64,000 nucleotides of DNA from Bolinopsis microptera (Eukaryota; Ctenophora; Tentaculata; Lobata; Bolinopsidae), in the NCBI RefSeq assembly GCF_026151205.1, contig NC_087084.1, forward strand, positions 10,381,453-10,445,452, read 5' to 3'. A program made the translations under genes and the position numbers. This document shows positions 9,758 to 22,058 of this stretch, piece by piece (the first letter of the stretch is position 1; each line of letters begins with the position of its first letter). The notes under the pieces are model-generated. The model ran no database searches, was not told where the DNA came from, and worked only from the letters and a program-made list of their open reading frames with translations.

Positions 9758-12700
9758 ATGTTTCCAAATCATAAAGGTCCTATGAAAGTATGCTTGAAAA
9801 GACCAGGTTTGTCTTAACAATAGATAGTAAAATGTCTACTAGTACCACATAGTTATTTCTAGGCTTTAGTAAAACAAGTTTTTAGGAAAACAAATTTTTT
9901 TAAATTTTGTTTAAAAAAAAACAATTTAGCAAATGTAATATATAAAACAAAACTAACAACTTTTGTTTTATTAATGCTACAGATGTAATTTGTACTTATT
10001 GTTAATATAAGTTACGAAGAGTAAATGGGATTTACAGTGGTACAGCACACTAAAATTAATAATGATGATATTTTTGCAGATGGAAGCATGGTTGAACAGA
10101 CACATCTCAGTGTGTCCCATACTAAAGATGGAAAATTTGTCATTAATGCGAATGGAAATCCTCAAGTGAGTTGGCTTTTCTTTGGTCAATAATGAGAGAT
10201 AGGGAATTGATTAAAAGTCAAATTATTTATCACATTAATATGAACAATGTTGTCTTTATTATTATGCACTTTCTGCTTATATATTAGTATATTGTTACAG
10301 TTCAATCATTTCCTAGAATCTTGGTATTAAGAGGAAATTCATAAAATGTTACATCCACATTCCACAGGGAAGTCAATGGCTGCAGGGAAATGGACAGCAG
10401 ATCCGCGCCATTCTGATAGACAACAAACAAGGGGGTGGTCTCCCATCAACAGTACAATTACCGTCCGGTGCGCGTATTGTCTCATCAAACTCATCACCAC
10501 ATCCAGCGCCAGCTGGGAATGTGCGAATTCAGCAACATCAAGTGAGGCAGAGCACGTCCCCTGGAGCCGCATCTGGACAGAGAATAGTGCCGAAAGGAAG
10601 GGGTCAGATGAATCACACTCAACAAAGGTTCCTTATTTACCTTATATGCAACAAAATCATCACGTTATTAATCATATGACCATAATTGTTTTATCTAGGA
10701 TCAAACTATCGTTATTTTGTTCGTCTTAATTGCCATCACATTGTCGTGAACATTATTCCAACTGTTCCTTCTATCTCAGGCCTACCATGTCCCGTCAAGT
10801 TTCCGCCTCTAAATCCTCCAAACAGCATGGTGGACATGCAACTATGCAGCCAGCTCGTCCGCCCACTATGCGACCCACCCACCCCAATTCCACGCAGTCC
10901 AGTGTGCGCCACATGCAGCCAGCCGCACAGCCCGCCCAACATTATAATCAGGAGATGATACAACCTCCACCAGCTCCGGGTCCTAGGTCTGGCTACACTC
11001 CTCAGCAGATGCACAGTGCTCCAGGTAAAAGGATGTGCACGCTATCAGACCCCTCCCTCTCTCACCATCACCCCTCCTCTCCCTCCATCACCCCTCTCCC
11101 ACCCTCCCCTCGCCACCCCTCTTCCCATTTTCCATCACCCACCTGGCCTCATTTCTCTGATTATTCCCGTAATCTACCCTTCTTCAGTTCTCCTTTCCCC
11201 ATCTACATCAGGTAGTAATTACAGCAATATTCTCTGCAGGATCCTCCTCAGACCACCAAGACGCTTCCGAATACAACAAACAGCAAAGATCCGTTCCTCA
11301 ATATAAAGGTGGCCAAACCCCCTCAACTCAATTTAAAAGGGAACCGACCACTTCAACTCAATACAAGAGCGGACAGACCCCATCTGCTCAGTATAAAAGT
11401 GGACAGACTCCCTCTACTCCTCAGATCCAGAATAACACTCCCTCCAGACAGGCCCCCTCCACAACTCCTGCCCGGTGGAGTAACAACTCTGTTATCAACG
11501 GTATCTCTTCCATGAGCAATGGTACTGCTTCAGGTAACTCAGTGAAGAATTTGTTAACTTTCTTGTTAATTTTCTTGGATGGATCTCAAGGTATTAGACA
11601 TTAATTTATTATATCATATTAGTTATTAATTGAATTGCATTTGTTTAATTAAAGAGCCTATAATAAACACTAACTTTTGTTTCTCCTCACCAGTTAACGT
11701 TTTAATGATCATGTGACACGTGTTTTAGGTTCTCGTAAAAGAGTATCTCCTGTACAATTCGACGCTAAACCTACCCCAACCACCACTACTGATAGAAAGA
11801 GACCTAGACGGAGCTCGGAGAGGGGCGGAAAAGGGTTGAGACACTTTTCTAGCAAGGTAAGACATTCTTCTAGCAGAGCGAGACTTTTCTAGTTTTCTAG
11901 CAAGGTGAAATATTCTTGTAGCAAAGCGAGACTTTTCTAGTTTTCTAGCAAGATGAGACACTTTTCTATAATCTAGGTGAGGCCCGACCCTTTTCTAGCG
12001 AGATGAGATAATTTCTTGCTTTTAGCGTTGTTCTTCCATTCCTCCATAGTAACAGCAAGCCTACTATTAGAGCATATACGCCCCTTTTTTTAATTGGAAA
12101 AGGAATCGTAATACAAAATATTTGTGGAAGACGAGATATTTGCCGAAGACGATTTACACAAAGTATGTATTTTGTAAGCTCCTGCTAATAAAACATTTCG
12201 TATCATTTATATGTTTCAAGAACCCCCTCTAAATTTGAGTGCGAAATTGTGACAATTGTGATAAATAAATAAGATTTAAAATTTCTTTACCAGCGAGTGA
12301 AAGACTTTTCTAGCACTGTGAACGACATGACATGACGTCACACCACATGACATGACGTCACCACATGACATGACGTCACACCACATGACATGACGTCACA
12401 CAACATGACATGACGTCACACCACATGACATGACAACACACAACTATAACGTGTTTTTTTTTCAGGTGTGTGAGAAGGTGAAGTCTAAAGGAGTCACAAC
12501 ATATCTGGAAGTTTCAGAAGAGTTGGTCGAGGAATTCTCACATCACAGTATTGTAAATTCAACCCCCAGCAGCGCCAACGTTAGTGGAAACTTGTGTGAT
12601 TTTTTATTTAATTTTACAGCGTATTTTTTGACTGTCAATAAATAATCTTTAACAATTCATTTTTACTTTTAATGAAGTCGATTTTCCGTAAAACATAACA

Positions 12701-14468
12701 TATTTAATTGTTATATTAACATCACGTCACATACCACGTGACATGACGTCACATACCACGTGACATGACGTCATACCACGTGACATGACGTCATATTATT
12801 TCCAGTCGTTTGACGTGAAGAACATCAGAAGGCGGGTGTATGATGCGCTTAACGTTCTGTGTGCTATGAACATTATCAGTAAAGATAAGAAAGAGATACG
12901 CTGGATAGGACTCCCTACTAACTCGTTACAGGAGTGTCGGCAATTAGAGGTGATTAGAAGTTAATTATATGTAATTAGATGTGATTAATGATTATAAGAA
13001 ATTAAAAGCAATTAGAAGTTGGCTTAATTTTTAGTTAAAATTGTTGATTACGTACTTGTTCTGGATAACTAATTGTGAGTTGATACTTTTTATCTAAAAT
13101 TTAAATGACTGTCAGTAGTTGAATGGTAATTGGAAAACCCCGTTGAACGCTGTTTGGTACATACACATAACATTGCAAACATTACAAAATAACAATAGAT
13201 TTATAAATAACTTAATTTAAAGAAGGAAGGCTTCATTGCAGTCTGCGCTGATATGTTGTGTCCTTTATTTTTGTGTATTCATTTGCGTCAGCCAACCAAC
13301 TCAAGCACCCTTGTTTAACTTTTAACTTTTCTTATAATTTCACTTGTAACATTTCCTTATTTCACTTGTAACATTTCCTTATTTCACTTGTAACATTTCC
13401 TCATTTCACTTGTAACATTTCCTTATTTCACTTGTAACATTTTCTCATTTCACTTGTAACATTTCCTTATTTCACTTGTAACATTTCCTCATTTCACTTG
13501 TAACATTTCCTTATTTCACTTGTAACATTTCACTTGTAACATTTCCTTATTTCACTTGTAACATTTCCTCATTTCACTTGTAACATTTCCTCATTTCACT
13601 TGTAACATTTTCTTATTTCACTTGTAACTTATTTTCCAGAAATACAAACAAGAGATACAGCAGAGGATAAAAGAGAAGAAAAAGAAAGCCCAGGAGTTTA
13701 TGTTGCAGCTAATAGCTTACAGAACTTTAATTCAGAGGAACAGAGAAATGGAGGAGAAAACTGGGCCTCTCCCTGAAAACGCAACTATTCAGGTTAATAA
13801 TTTAAAATATGGGGGGGGGGGGCAACCATATTAAAGTATATCCCCGGGTCAAAATCGGAAAAAATCCTACATTTTAATATACTTTAATATACCTACAATT
13901 AGAAGATTTATATTCTTCGTTAAGATTTACACGATGAACTATATTTTTCAATCAGATTCGCAAGATAAGCCTGTTTTAGGACTAGTACCTGAATTTCCAT
14001 CCAGATTGGTCAAAAATTGGCTGAGCTATGAGCTTACAAAAATATGCCCATATTTGGGCATACGCTTTTGCCCAAATTCGCTTTTGCCCAAATTCGATAA
14101 AATTTCAATATTTTTTAATGAGACTAACTCTATGTGAAAGATATAACTCAGTGTTTGTTGAATATAGTGGATACTAAGTAAAAAGACCTCCATGAACAAA
14201 ATTGGGAAAATTGCTCATAATATCTCGGTTCGGAATACTAGCCAAAATGACTTCATTAAAATTGAAATAACTCCATCAGTTTTCAATATTTTTTCAAGAA
14301 CTTTTTGGAATCGATTAAGAATTGCATTTCAAGCTTATTTTGGGCAACAATTTTTGATGTAGGCCTTCAAGGAGATAGGGATATATTAAAGTATATTAAA
14401 GTATATTAAAGTATATCCCCGGGTCAAAATCGGGAAAAATCCTACATTTTAATATACTTTAATATGGT

Positions 14469-14501
<33 letters not shown>

Positions 14502-17500
14502 ATATTAATTAAATAGTTATTCGTGGATTATAATGATTAACCAATAATTATGTAGATAAGACTAATTAAACCCGAATATGGGCACAATGCATATTTTGTC
14601 TGGTTTAGCTATTCATGTTAATTAATTTTAATATTAGTTGCTTTATTAAAAAGTGTTTGTCCCCTTACATATCTCTATGTACTCTAATTAGCTCTATTGA
14701 AATTCAATGTAAGATCTATATTCGACTATATCTGACCAGTTACCACTTACCACTACAACAACGTCGCCACTACACTTACACATTATGTACATTTAGTCAT
14801 TGTTAGTAATTGTACACATTATTCTGACCTGTTTTCTATATAAAGCTCAGCTATTTTTGGTGCGCGGTAATTTTTGGCAAGAGCTCAACTATTGAAATCA
14901 CACGTGATATCTCAAATCATGTGACATGTGATATCTCAAATCACGTGACATGTGACATGTGATATCTCCTGCAGGTACCCTTTCTAGTACTGAGCACTGG
15001 GCCTGACACACAAATAGGACTGGAGGTAGCAGATGATAGGTGAGGGTGTAATTCAAGATAACTTGGAGTAAATTAATGTCATGAAACTTGCTTGAACTTG
15101 CCTGAACTTGCTTCGGGACAAGCTGCTCCGTTCATCATGTTGTATATTTAATAATATGATAATTAAGAGGAGGAATTATATTCTCTTTCTTATACTGTTA
15201 ACTGTTGATCAGTTACGTATTCTGATATTCTGCACCGAATTACTAAAATTGGTTAAATAACCTTAGCATAAACCACAATAGCCCCATTTCTCCATTTTGT
15301 AACTTAAAAGTATTCAGTTTATGAGTGAAATACAACATATATGTTTTACACAGTCAGTAATGCTATGTACATATACGACCTACACGTTTTTGTCACTAAG
15401 AATCCTCTAAAATGTGATAACTATCACAGGACCGAATACGAGTTCAGATTTAACGAGTTTTTTGAGATCCATGATGAGATTGGTATTTTGAAGAAGATGG
15501 GATTTTGCTACGGTATTGACACTGGTATGTGGAACTGATGTCTGAATGTTTTGTTTTAACTGTTCTAATAATGTTTCGGTGAAATTGAATGGCTTGTTAA
15601 AATAGGTACTTCAAGTGAAATTAATTGGTTGATTCAGGTGAGTTCACCCCAGAAGGCCTAGCCAAGGCTGAGAGCCTGCTACCCAAATCTGCAAAACCTT
15701 TCCTGAAAGAACTATTTCCTCGTAAATCCGAAACGTGAGTCTTGCATAACTTGTCCTGTAATTTGTGTTTAATAGAATGCAGGGTTTAGATCCAGCTTAC
15801 ATATTTGTAGGCACGCGCATTCCCAGATTTTTGACGACGGAATTATCAACACTATGCGACCGAACATTTCGTTATTTGCTGGTAAAACTGACTGATTCGT
15901 GTCCGATTACATCGCTTCAGTGAAAAGTTGGATCTTAATCATCGTATTTTGTTCTTATCTGGGGTTTATCGTGAAGAAATATTTTAGCGGAACTTTCAAA
16001 ACAAATCCAAGGCAAGGTCTTCCTAAAATGCTGACAATTTAAGCTTAAAGTCATGAAAAGGACCCGACTGCCGTAGATTTTGGCGCCGCGCGCGCATTAC
16101 GCGCGCTGCATATAATCTGTGGACCAAAATAGCAGAGCAGTTGGCGGTAAGCTATTGGCTGGTTTTCAAGTGAGCGTGTGTGTATACATTATCATTGCAA
16201 TGTATAGTGTTAATTGTGCACTAAGCTACATATCATGTGCACAGAGCGTCATTGTATCATGTAACATGTAGTCTATTTCGTGGAGGTTATTCGTACTACT
16301 GTAGGGTTGACGAAGAACAGAAACCGCTGGAAATAGTCGAACACCCTCAACAAATATCTGTCAAGTACGAACCTCAAGTAAGTTTGGTTCTTTAAGAATA
16401 ATCTCATCTGTTTGAGAACCTAAATCTAAGCCGCGCGGAAATTGCTCAAGTTTAGTACTGTCCACCGCTCCTATTTACTCGTCCCATCTCTGTAGCAGTG
16501 GCGTAACGAAGGGCCCTGCTAACCCCGCTGTGCAGGGGGCGCCCAGGCAACGTTACGCCACTGCTCTGTAGGATGTAGATCTCCTCACTTCTCTTTTCCA
16601 GATTACATGACCATGTTATTCAGGAACTGACGGAGGTTCAAAAGCAAGCTCTAGAGACCTACTCTTTTGATGCTCCGACTTACAGCTCCGGATATCCTTC
16701 TTACAAAGGGTGAGTGTCTTAATTTTTATTATTCCTCGCAGTATCAAGTAAACGTGTTCTGATAAGTTTTGTAAGGGATATTGTAAGATAATCATAGCGC
16801 TTAAAGTTTAAAAACTGAGAAGGTAATAGGTAAGAACGTGTGCTCGGCCAGCCGTCCGTCTTGTAGCATGTTAGTTTGTGGTTAGGTTATACAAGTTTCT
16901 AATCGCGTGGTGTTATTATTTAACATGTTGCGGTAGCAATATTAGGTGTAAGATCACATCATTTGATCGTTGGCGATCATATTATAATACGCCGCGATGT
17001 TTGTCCAGGAGATGTTCACTATGAAACATTATGCCAACAATTTGCCTTGCTTTACTGCTTTGAAATTTTAATTTAATTGACTCTAGAAAGGGGTCTACGA
17101 AAATAGTGATAATCCCCTACGGCTGAAGTCGTAAAACATCTGAGTTATTTTTGTTTCTTTCACGAACACTTTGGTCAGTTCATTTCAGTTTCTAACACTC
17201 CAAGTTGCTAACTCTCCAACTACTCCAGGCAGCACTCAGTTGTTAACAGTAACCCCGAACAAGCTCCCCTCCATTCCTCATCCTTCAACTCTGCGCAAGT
17301 GCACGGTGTAGCCGCACATCTTCAACACGGCACTACATCAGTCCACGTGCAACACAGCGCTTCAACAGCGCACGTGCAACACGCCACTTCAACCACGCAC
17401 GTGCAACACGCCACTTCAACCACGCACGTGCAACACGCCACTTCAACCACGCACGTGCTGAATGTTGCAGATAAGTCGCGGGATACAGCCGCTGCGAACA

Positions 17501-17532
17501 CTCTTCTTAGTCTAACCACCGTTAATCAATGA
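9758..17532 (+). CDS. TFDP: Transcription factor Dp (E2F dimerisation partner), 14-15 exons
   Basis: Dp proteins heterodimerise with E2F in the nucleus to control S-phase genes. Exons: 10080-10165, 10368-10627, 10780-11024, 11240-11533, 11729-11856, 12466-12579, 12806-12949, 13640-13792, 14975-15039, 15430-15524, 15638-15734, 16305-16377, 16624-16709, 17229-17532 (stop). All junctions are GT-AG and phase-consistent. The winged-helix DNA-binding domain begins [10 protein letters not shown] (end of exon 11729-11856) and continues with [20 protein letters not shown] and [12 protein letters not shown]. Dimerisation coiled coil and marked box follow ([14 protein letters not shown], exon 15430). 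The first Met is a guess: ATG at 9758 in a mini-exon to 9776 fits the phase but uses a weak GTCCTA donor. That start gives 720 residues, longer than the ~410 of human TFDP1, because of a Gln/Ser/Thr-rich N-terminus and an extended C-terminus with 9-residue repeats. The domain call is secure; the 5' end is not. Confidence 0.93.
11857..11990 (+). repeat. Intronic duplications of the exon/donor edge in Dp
   Basis: The exon ending at 11856 finishes CACTTTTCTAGCAAG|GTAAGA. The next ~130 bases of intron repeat the TTTTCTAGCAAGGT(A/G)A theme four or five more times with drift (ATTCTTCTAGCAGAGC, TTTTCTAGCAAGGTGAA, TTTTCTAGCAAGATGAG). A further decayed copy lies near 12305. Several copies keep a GT in the donor position. 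Confidence 0.7.
12320..12440. repeat. 20-bp CATGACATGACGTCACAC tandem array
   Basis: About six units of ACATGACATGACGTCACACC lie in a Dp intron and end ~25 bases before the acceptor of exon 12466-12579. Each unit contains the palindrome TGACGTCA (cyclic-AMP response element core). Confidence 0.85.
12722..12795. repeat. CACGTGACATGACGTCA array next to a Dp acceptor
   Basis: Three units combining the E-box palindrome CACGTG with TGACGTCA. The array stops about 10 bases before the acceptor of exon 12806-12949. Confidence 0.85.
13340..13628. repeat. 21-bp TTCACTTGTAACATTTCCTTA tandem array in Dp intron
   Basis: About 13 copies of a pyrimidine-rich ~21-bp unit with a T/C variant run up to the acceptor of exon 13640-13792. 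The last units supply its pyrimidine tract. Confidence 0.85.
13811..14499. mobile_element. Family B copy 1: G-tract/C-tract TIR element, 6-bp TSD AAATAT
   Basis: Twelve G (13811-13822) at one end and 29 C (14471-14499) at the other enclose inverted repeats that begin CAACCATATTAAAGTATAT. The target AAATAT is duplicated exactly (13805-13810 and 14500-14505). Each end also carries a ~60-bp module (TATTAAAGTATA, CCCCGGGTCAAAATCGG, then TATACTTTAATA) that can fold on itself. No transposase is present. It lies in the Dp intron between exons 13640-13792 and 14975-15039. Confidence 0.8.
14890..14970. repeat. CACGTGATATCTCAAAT repeats before a Dp acceptor
   Basis: Three or four copies of (A/T)CACGTGA(C/T)ATGTGATATCTC run to within ~5 bases of the acceptor of exon 14975-15039. 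Related to the CACGTG units elsewhere, but without TGACGTCA. Confidence 0.6.
17340..17460 (+). repeat. Coding 27-bp repeats in the last Dp exon
   Basis: Four near-identical 27-bp units encode [13 protein letters not shown] 9-residue repeats in the C-terminal tail of Dp. The reading frame stays open because the unit is a multiple of three. Confidence 0.85.
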
Positions 17533-18484
17533 TCACGTGATATCCTTCTCCCCTCTTGTTATTTAATTACAACCTTCATGTTATGCTTATTTCAGACGTT
17601 TTGATGTTTCTTCTGGTATTATATTGTAGCTTAAAGTATTGTGTGACTGATTGAGGAATAAGATGAGATTATCACGTCAAATTGTTGTAAAAATACGAAT
17701 TATGTTCATCCCGCATTTAAATTTAATTGTAAAGCTAGATTCTTTGTGATTTAAAGTTACTGAAATCCAATTCAGCTCTTAATAATGGAGACACCTAAAA
17801 AACCATGTCTTTATTTACTTTCTTAATGGATAATTAATTAATATAACGATGGAATAGTACTACTTGTGAGTGAAATCGATTACATATTATGATTAGAAAT
17901 ATTAAATAATATGTTGTATGCCGACATAACACGTGACGTGACGTCACACCACGTGATATTACGTCACGCACGGCGTGATGTGATGTACCTTTTCAGTGAT
18001 ATGTTGTATGCGTGAATTGATACTGTTGCGAATATTTTAGCGTTTGCTATATTTATTTTATCGATGATCAGAAATGAGATAATTCTTTCGATTACACAAT
18101 TAATTATAACCAAGTCGGCACAGATACACCAGGTCTAAAATAGCCATAAAAAATTGATAATTTGAATTTTGGGTCGCCGAGTATTTAGAAATTCTACAGC
18201 GCACCAAATCATCCTCTAAATTCATTGATTAACCTAATTTATAGGGGAAACTGTACGTGTAATAACAGGGGCATTTTGAAATGGAAGAAATTGCTTTTGC
18301 GTCTGCTTGCATTCTGTAGGTTTGGGGGGTCGGCACTGAAAGGGTCAGTTTTAAATCTGGATGTTATTCACAGGGATGGTACCAACTTGAAAATTTGTGC
18401 AAAGAATTCCCGCCATTTGTGGAAAGAATTCCCGCCACTCTTCACTTTTTTCATGACCCTCTAAATACCTGTCTCTTCCTCCCC
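17533..18484. other. Dp 3' flank, no gene
   Basis: AT-rich 3' UTR/flank. It contains a CACGTG/TGACGTCA cluster at ~17930-17985. No strong AATAAA signal close to the stop and no further ORF that I can support. Confidence 0.4.
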
Positions 18485-18606
18485 ATCTGAACTTTCCTCT
18501 CTACACCTTCTGTTTCATTCTGTAACACCCACCTACCCTCTCTTTAACACCCTCTGTAAGTGTAACACCCTCTCTTTAACACCTTCCTCCCCGTAAGTCA
18601 AAGTTG

Positions 18607-21600
18607 GGGGGGGGGGGGCCAACCATATTAAAGTATATTAAAGTATATCCCCGGGTCAAAATCGGAAAAAATCCTACATTTTAATATACTTTAATATACC
18701 TACAATTAGAAGATTTATATTCTTCGTTAAGATTTACATGATGAACTATATTTTTCACTCAGATTCGCAAGATAAGCCTGTTTTAGGACTAGTACATGAA
18801 TTTCCATCCAGATTGGTCAAAAATTGGCTGAGCTATGAGCTTTAAAAAATATGCCCATATTTGGGCATACGCTTTTGCCCAAATTCGCTTTTGCCCAAAT
18901 TCGATAAAATTTCAATATTTTTTAATGAGACTAACTCTATGTGAAAGATATAACTCAGTGTTAGTTGAATATAGTGGATACTAAGTAAAAAGACCTCCAT
19001 GAACAAAATTGGGAAAATTGCACATACGGGTATATGGCCCCCAGAATATAGGTGGCCCCCAAAATATAGGTCATGTTAGTGGATACATTTCTAACCAAGA
19101 TAAGCGATACTAATGGGATCTGTTACTGCTAGGTTGGAGTAAAACATGTAACTTATGTTTCTGGATAAAAATTTTGGACCTACATGAGGTATTTTGGTAT
19201 ATTTGGTCATGACAGCGAAAGATTTAAGGCTGGGGGTTCACCCTGAATTTTTTGTGAAACTTGGTTTCGAGATAGCAGTTGACCAACAAACTAGGACCGG
19301 TGACCGAACTTTTTAGGGGGTCCCGGACCCCAACCGCCAAACGGTGCCCGCGGGGCAGCCACGCCCATATTTGGTCCAAATTAGGCCCAATTTAGCCAAA
19401 TACCCTGAACATGCCCAAAACCCAGATTTTAGGTGCTCTACTTGTAGCTAGTGGTCCCCTGAACTCGTATATGAATTTTCATCAAGATTGGACAAAAAAT
19501 GACTGAGTTATGAGCCAAAAACCATATGACCATGTTTGGGCATACGCACCAAATTTGATCGATTTTGGCCCATAAATTGGTCAAATATCAATATTTTTGA
19601 ATGAAACCAACTTTATATGGAAGATAAGCCTATACTACAGATTCTCTATGATTATCAGCTCAATATCTACCTAACTGTGGATTCTGTGTTCAAATAGTTG
19701 CAAAAAATGAACAAAATCGCCCATATCTCAGTTCGCGATATTTGCAAAACTGACTTCGCTCAAAACAATAGAACTCAATAGGGTTTCAATATTTTTTCAT
19801 GAAATTTTCAGAATCAACGTAGAATCGCCTCATGACCTTAAGTTTTGTATTGGAATTTTGAGTTAGGCCTTTAAAAAAATTTGGCGGCCAAATTCTGAAA
19901 TTTGCCGGGCATATCTTCCATATAAAGTTGGTTTCATTCAAAAATATTGATATTTGACCAATTTATGGGCCAAAATCGATCAAATTTGGTGCGTATGCCC
20001 AAATATGGTCATATGGTTTTTGGCTCATAACTCAGTCATTTTTTGTCCAATCTTGATGAAAATTCATATACGAGTTCAGGGGACCACTAGCTACAAGTAG
20101 AGCACCTAAAATCTGGGTTTTGGGCATGTTCAGGGTATTTGGCTAAATTGGGCCTAATTTGGATCAAATATGGGCGTGGCTGCCCCGCAGGCACCGTTTG
20201 GCGGTTGGGGTCCGGGACCCCCTCAGAAGTTCGGTCACCGGTCCTAGTTTGTTGGTCAACTGCTATCTCGAAACTAAGTTTCACAAAAAAATCAGGGTGA
20301 ACCCCCCCCCCTTAAACGATGATTTCATTTTCTAGAGGGGTAAATATGGCGAAAAATTGTCATGACAAAAATCTGTCCAACACATGCCATTAAGACTACT
20401 GGTATGAGTATAAGTATTATTTTAAGCTATCTTTTCATCGAGACATCTGCAAACTGACAATTTGGAAAAAAGTTATGGCCACCACAATTTTACGGGCCCC
20501 CAGAATATAGGTCTATACGACCCCCAGAATATAGGTTGGTCAAAAACCCTGAACATGCCCAAAACCATGCTTTGGGATGCTCTACTTGTAGCTACTAGTC
20601 TCCTGAACCCACATATCAAGTTTTATCAAAATTGGATAAAAATTGGCCGAGTTATGGGATAAAAACAAAAACCATATGCCCATATTTGGGCATACGCACC
20701 AAATTTGATCGATTTTGGTCCATAAATTGGTCAAATATCAATATTTTTGAATGAAACCAACTTTATATGGAAGGTAAGCATATATTACACATTCTCTATG
20801 ATTATCAGCTCAATATCTACCTAACTGTGGATTCTGTGTTCAAATAATCGCAAAAAATGAACAAAATCGCCCATATCTCAAACTGACTTCGCTCAAAACA
20901 ATAGAACTCAATAGGGTTTCAATATTTTCACATGAAATTTTCAGAATCAACGTAGAATTGTCTCATGACCTTAAGTTTTGGGACAGAATTTTGAGTTTGG
21001 CCTTTAAAAAAATTTGGCGGCCAAAAATGTCTGATTTACAGTCATTGAGGTGCACATTGTATTGATACAGATAAAAACAGCCCCCCTCAATCATATCTAG
21101 GGACACTCCTTCAATCTTATTTAAGTATTTAGTTAAGATCCCTACTAAATGAGTGCATGAAAGCTTTTAAACAAGTAAAATTAAAGATTTTACTCATCAC
21201 GGGTATATGGCCCCCAGAATATAGGTTTTAAAAAAAAATAGCGACCAAGATTCTGCATTTTCTCTGTCACCCTGAGCATTAAGGAATGTGGGGTAGTGAT
21301 GAGAAACAGTTAAAGAACATATGCTGAAGAGATGGCATCATCAAAATGTATGAAGGTGGAGTATTTGAGGACGATTTTTGCATACCTATATTCTGGGGGC
21401 CGTAGTTTTTGATTTTTTGCTATTAAGTATACTCTAAACCATTTCAATTTAGTATCTGGAGCCATTGGCATCATCAATACAGTCTCAGCAACATATTCTG
21501 ACTGCATATAACTGTCTGTGACAATTTTAGAACAACTTAGGAACAGATGTTTGGACCTATATTCTGGGGGCCCTGTTAAAAAATGGTATTTTTACAGGTG

Positions 21601-22024
21601 AAAAAAAAGTACACTTAAAAACCTAATAATTATTTTCAACTACCCAAGGGCCAAGAAACATTTAAAGGGTTATTATGTACATATTTACAGCCCTAAACAT
21701 GCTTAGAAGTAGTTTTAACACCTGTTTCTAAGTGCTCAAAAAACGACCTATATTCTGGGGGCCATATACCCGTAATATCTCGGTTCGGAATACTAGCCAA
21801 AATGACTTCATTAAAATTGAAATAACTCCATCAGTTTTCAATATTTTTTCAAGAACTTTTTGGAATCGATTAAGAATTGCATTTCAAGCTTATTTTGGGC
21901 AACAATTTTTGATGTAGGCCTCCAAGGAGATAGGGATATATTAAAGTATATTAAAGTATATTAAAGTATATCCCCGGGTCAAAATCGGGAAAAATCCTAC
22001 ATTTTAATATACTTTAATATGGTT

Positions 22025-22056
<32 letters not shown>
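18607..22056. mobile_element. Family B copy 2: G-tract/C-tract TIR element, 6-bp TSD AAAGTT, with nested insertion
   Basis: Twelve G (18607-18618) and 30 C (22027-22056) bound the element. The target AAAGTT is duplicated exactly (18601-18606, 22057-22062). Both ends match copy 1 (CAACCATATTAAAGTATA modules) and the flanking interior matches at ~95% by eye. After subtracting the nested 2746-bp element and its TA, about 702 bp remain, against 689 bp for copy 1, so the two are the same element. No transposase. Confidence 0.8.
19027..21772. mobile_element. Nested 2.75-kb TIR element with TA target duplication and fold-back arms
   Basis: It is inserted in family B copy 2 at TA (19025-19026, repeated 21773-21774). 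Its perfect 27-bp inverted repeats start CGGGTATATGGCCCCCAGAA (19027-19053; 21746-21772). The motif CCCCCAGAATATAGG recurs in both orientations inside (near 19057, 20501, 20521, 21209, and inverted near 21388 and 21562). Arms at ~19233-19626 and ~19913-20306 are an imperfect ~390-bp inverted repeat; a third, direct copy of part of the arm lies at ~20530-21010. No ORF over 80 codons, so it is non-autonomous. A TA duplication suits Tc1/mariner-like transposases. Confidence 0.75.
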
Positions 22057-22058
<2 letters not shown>

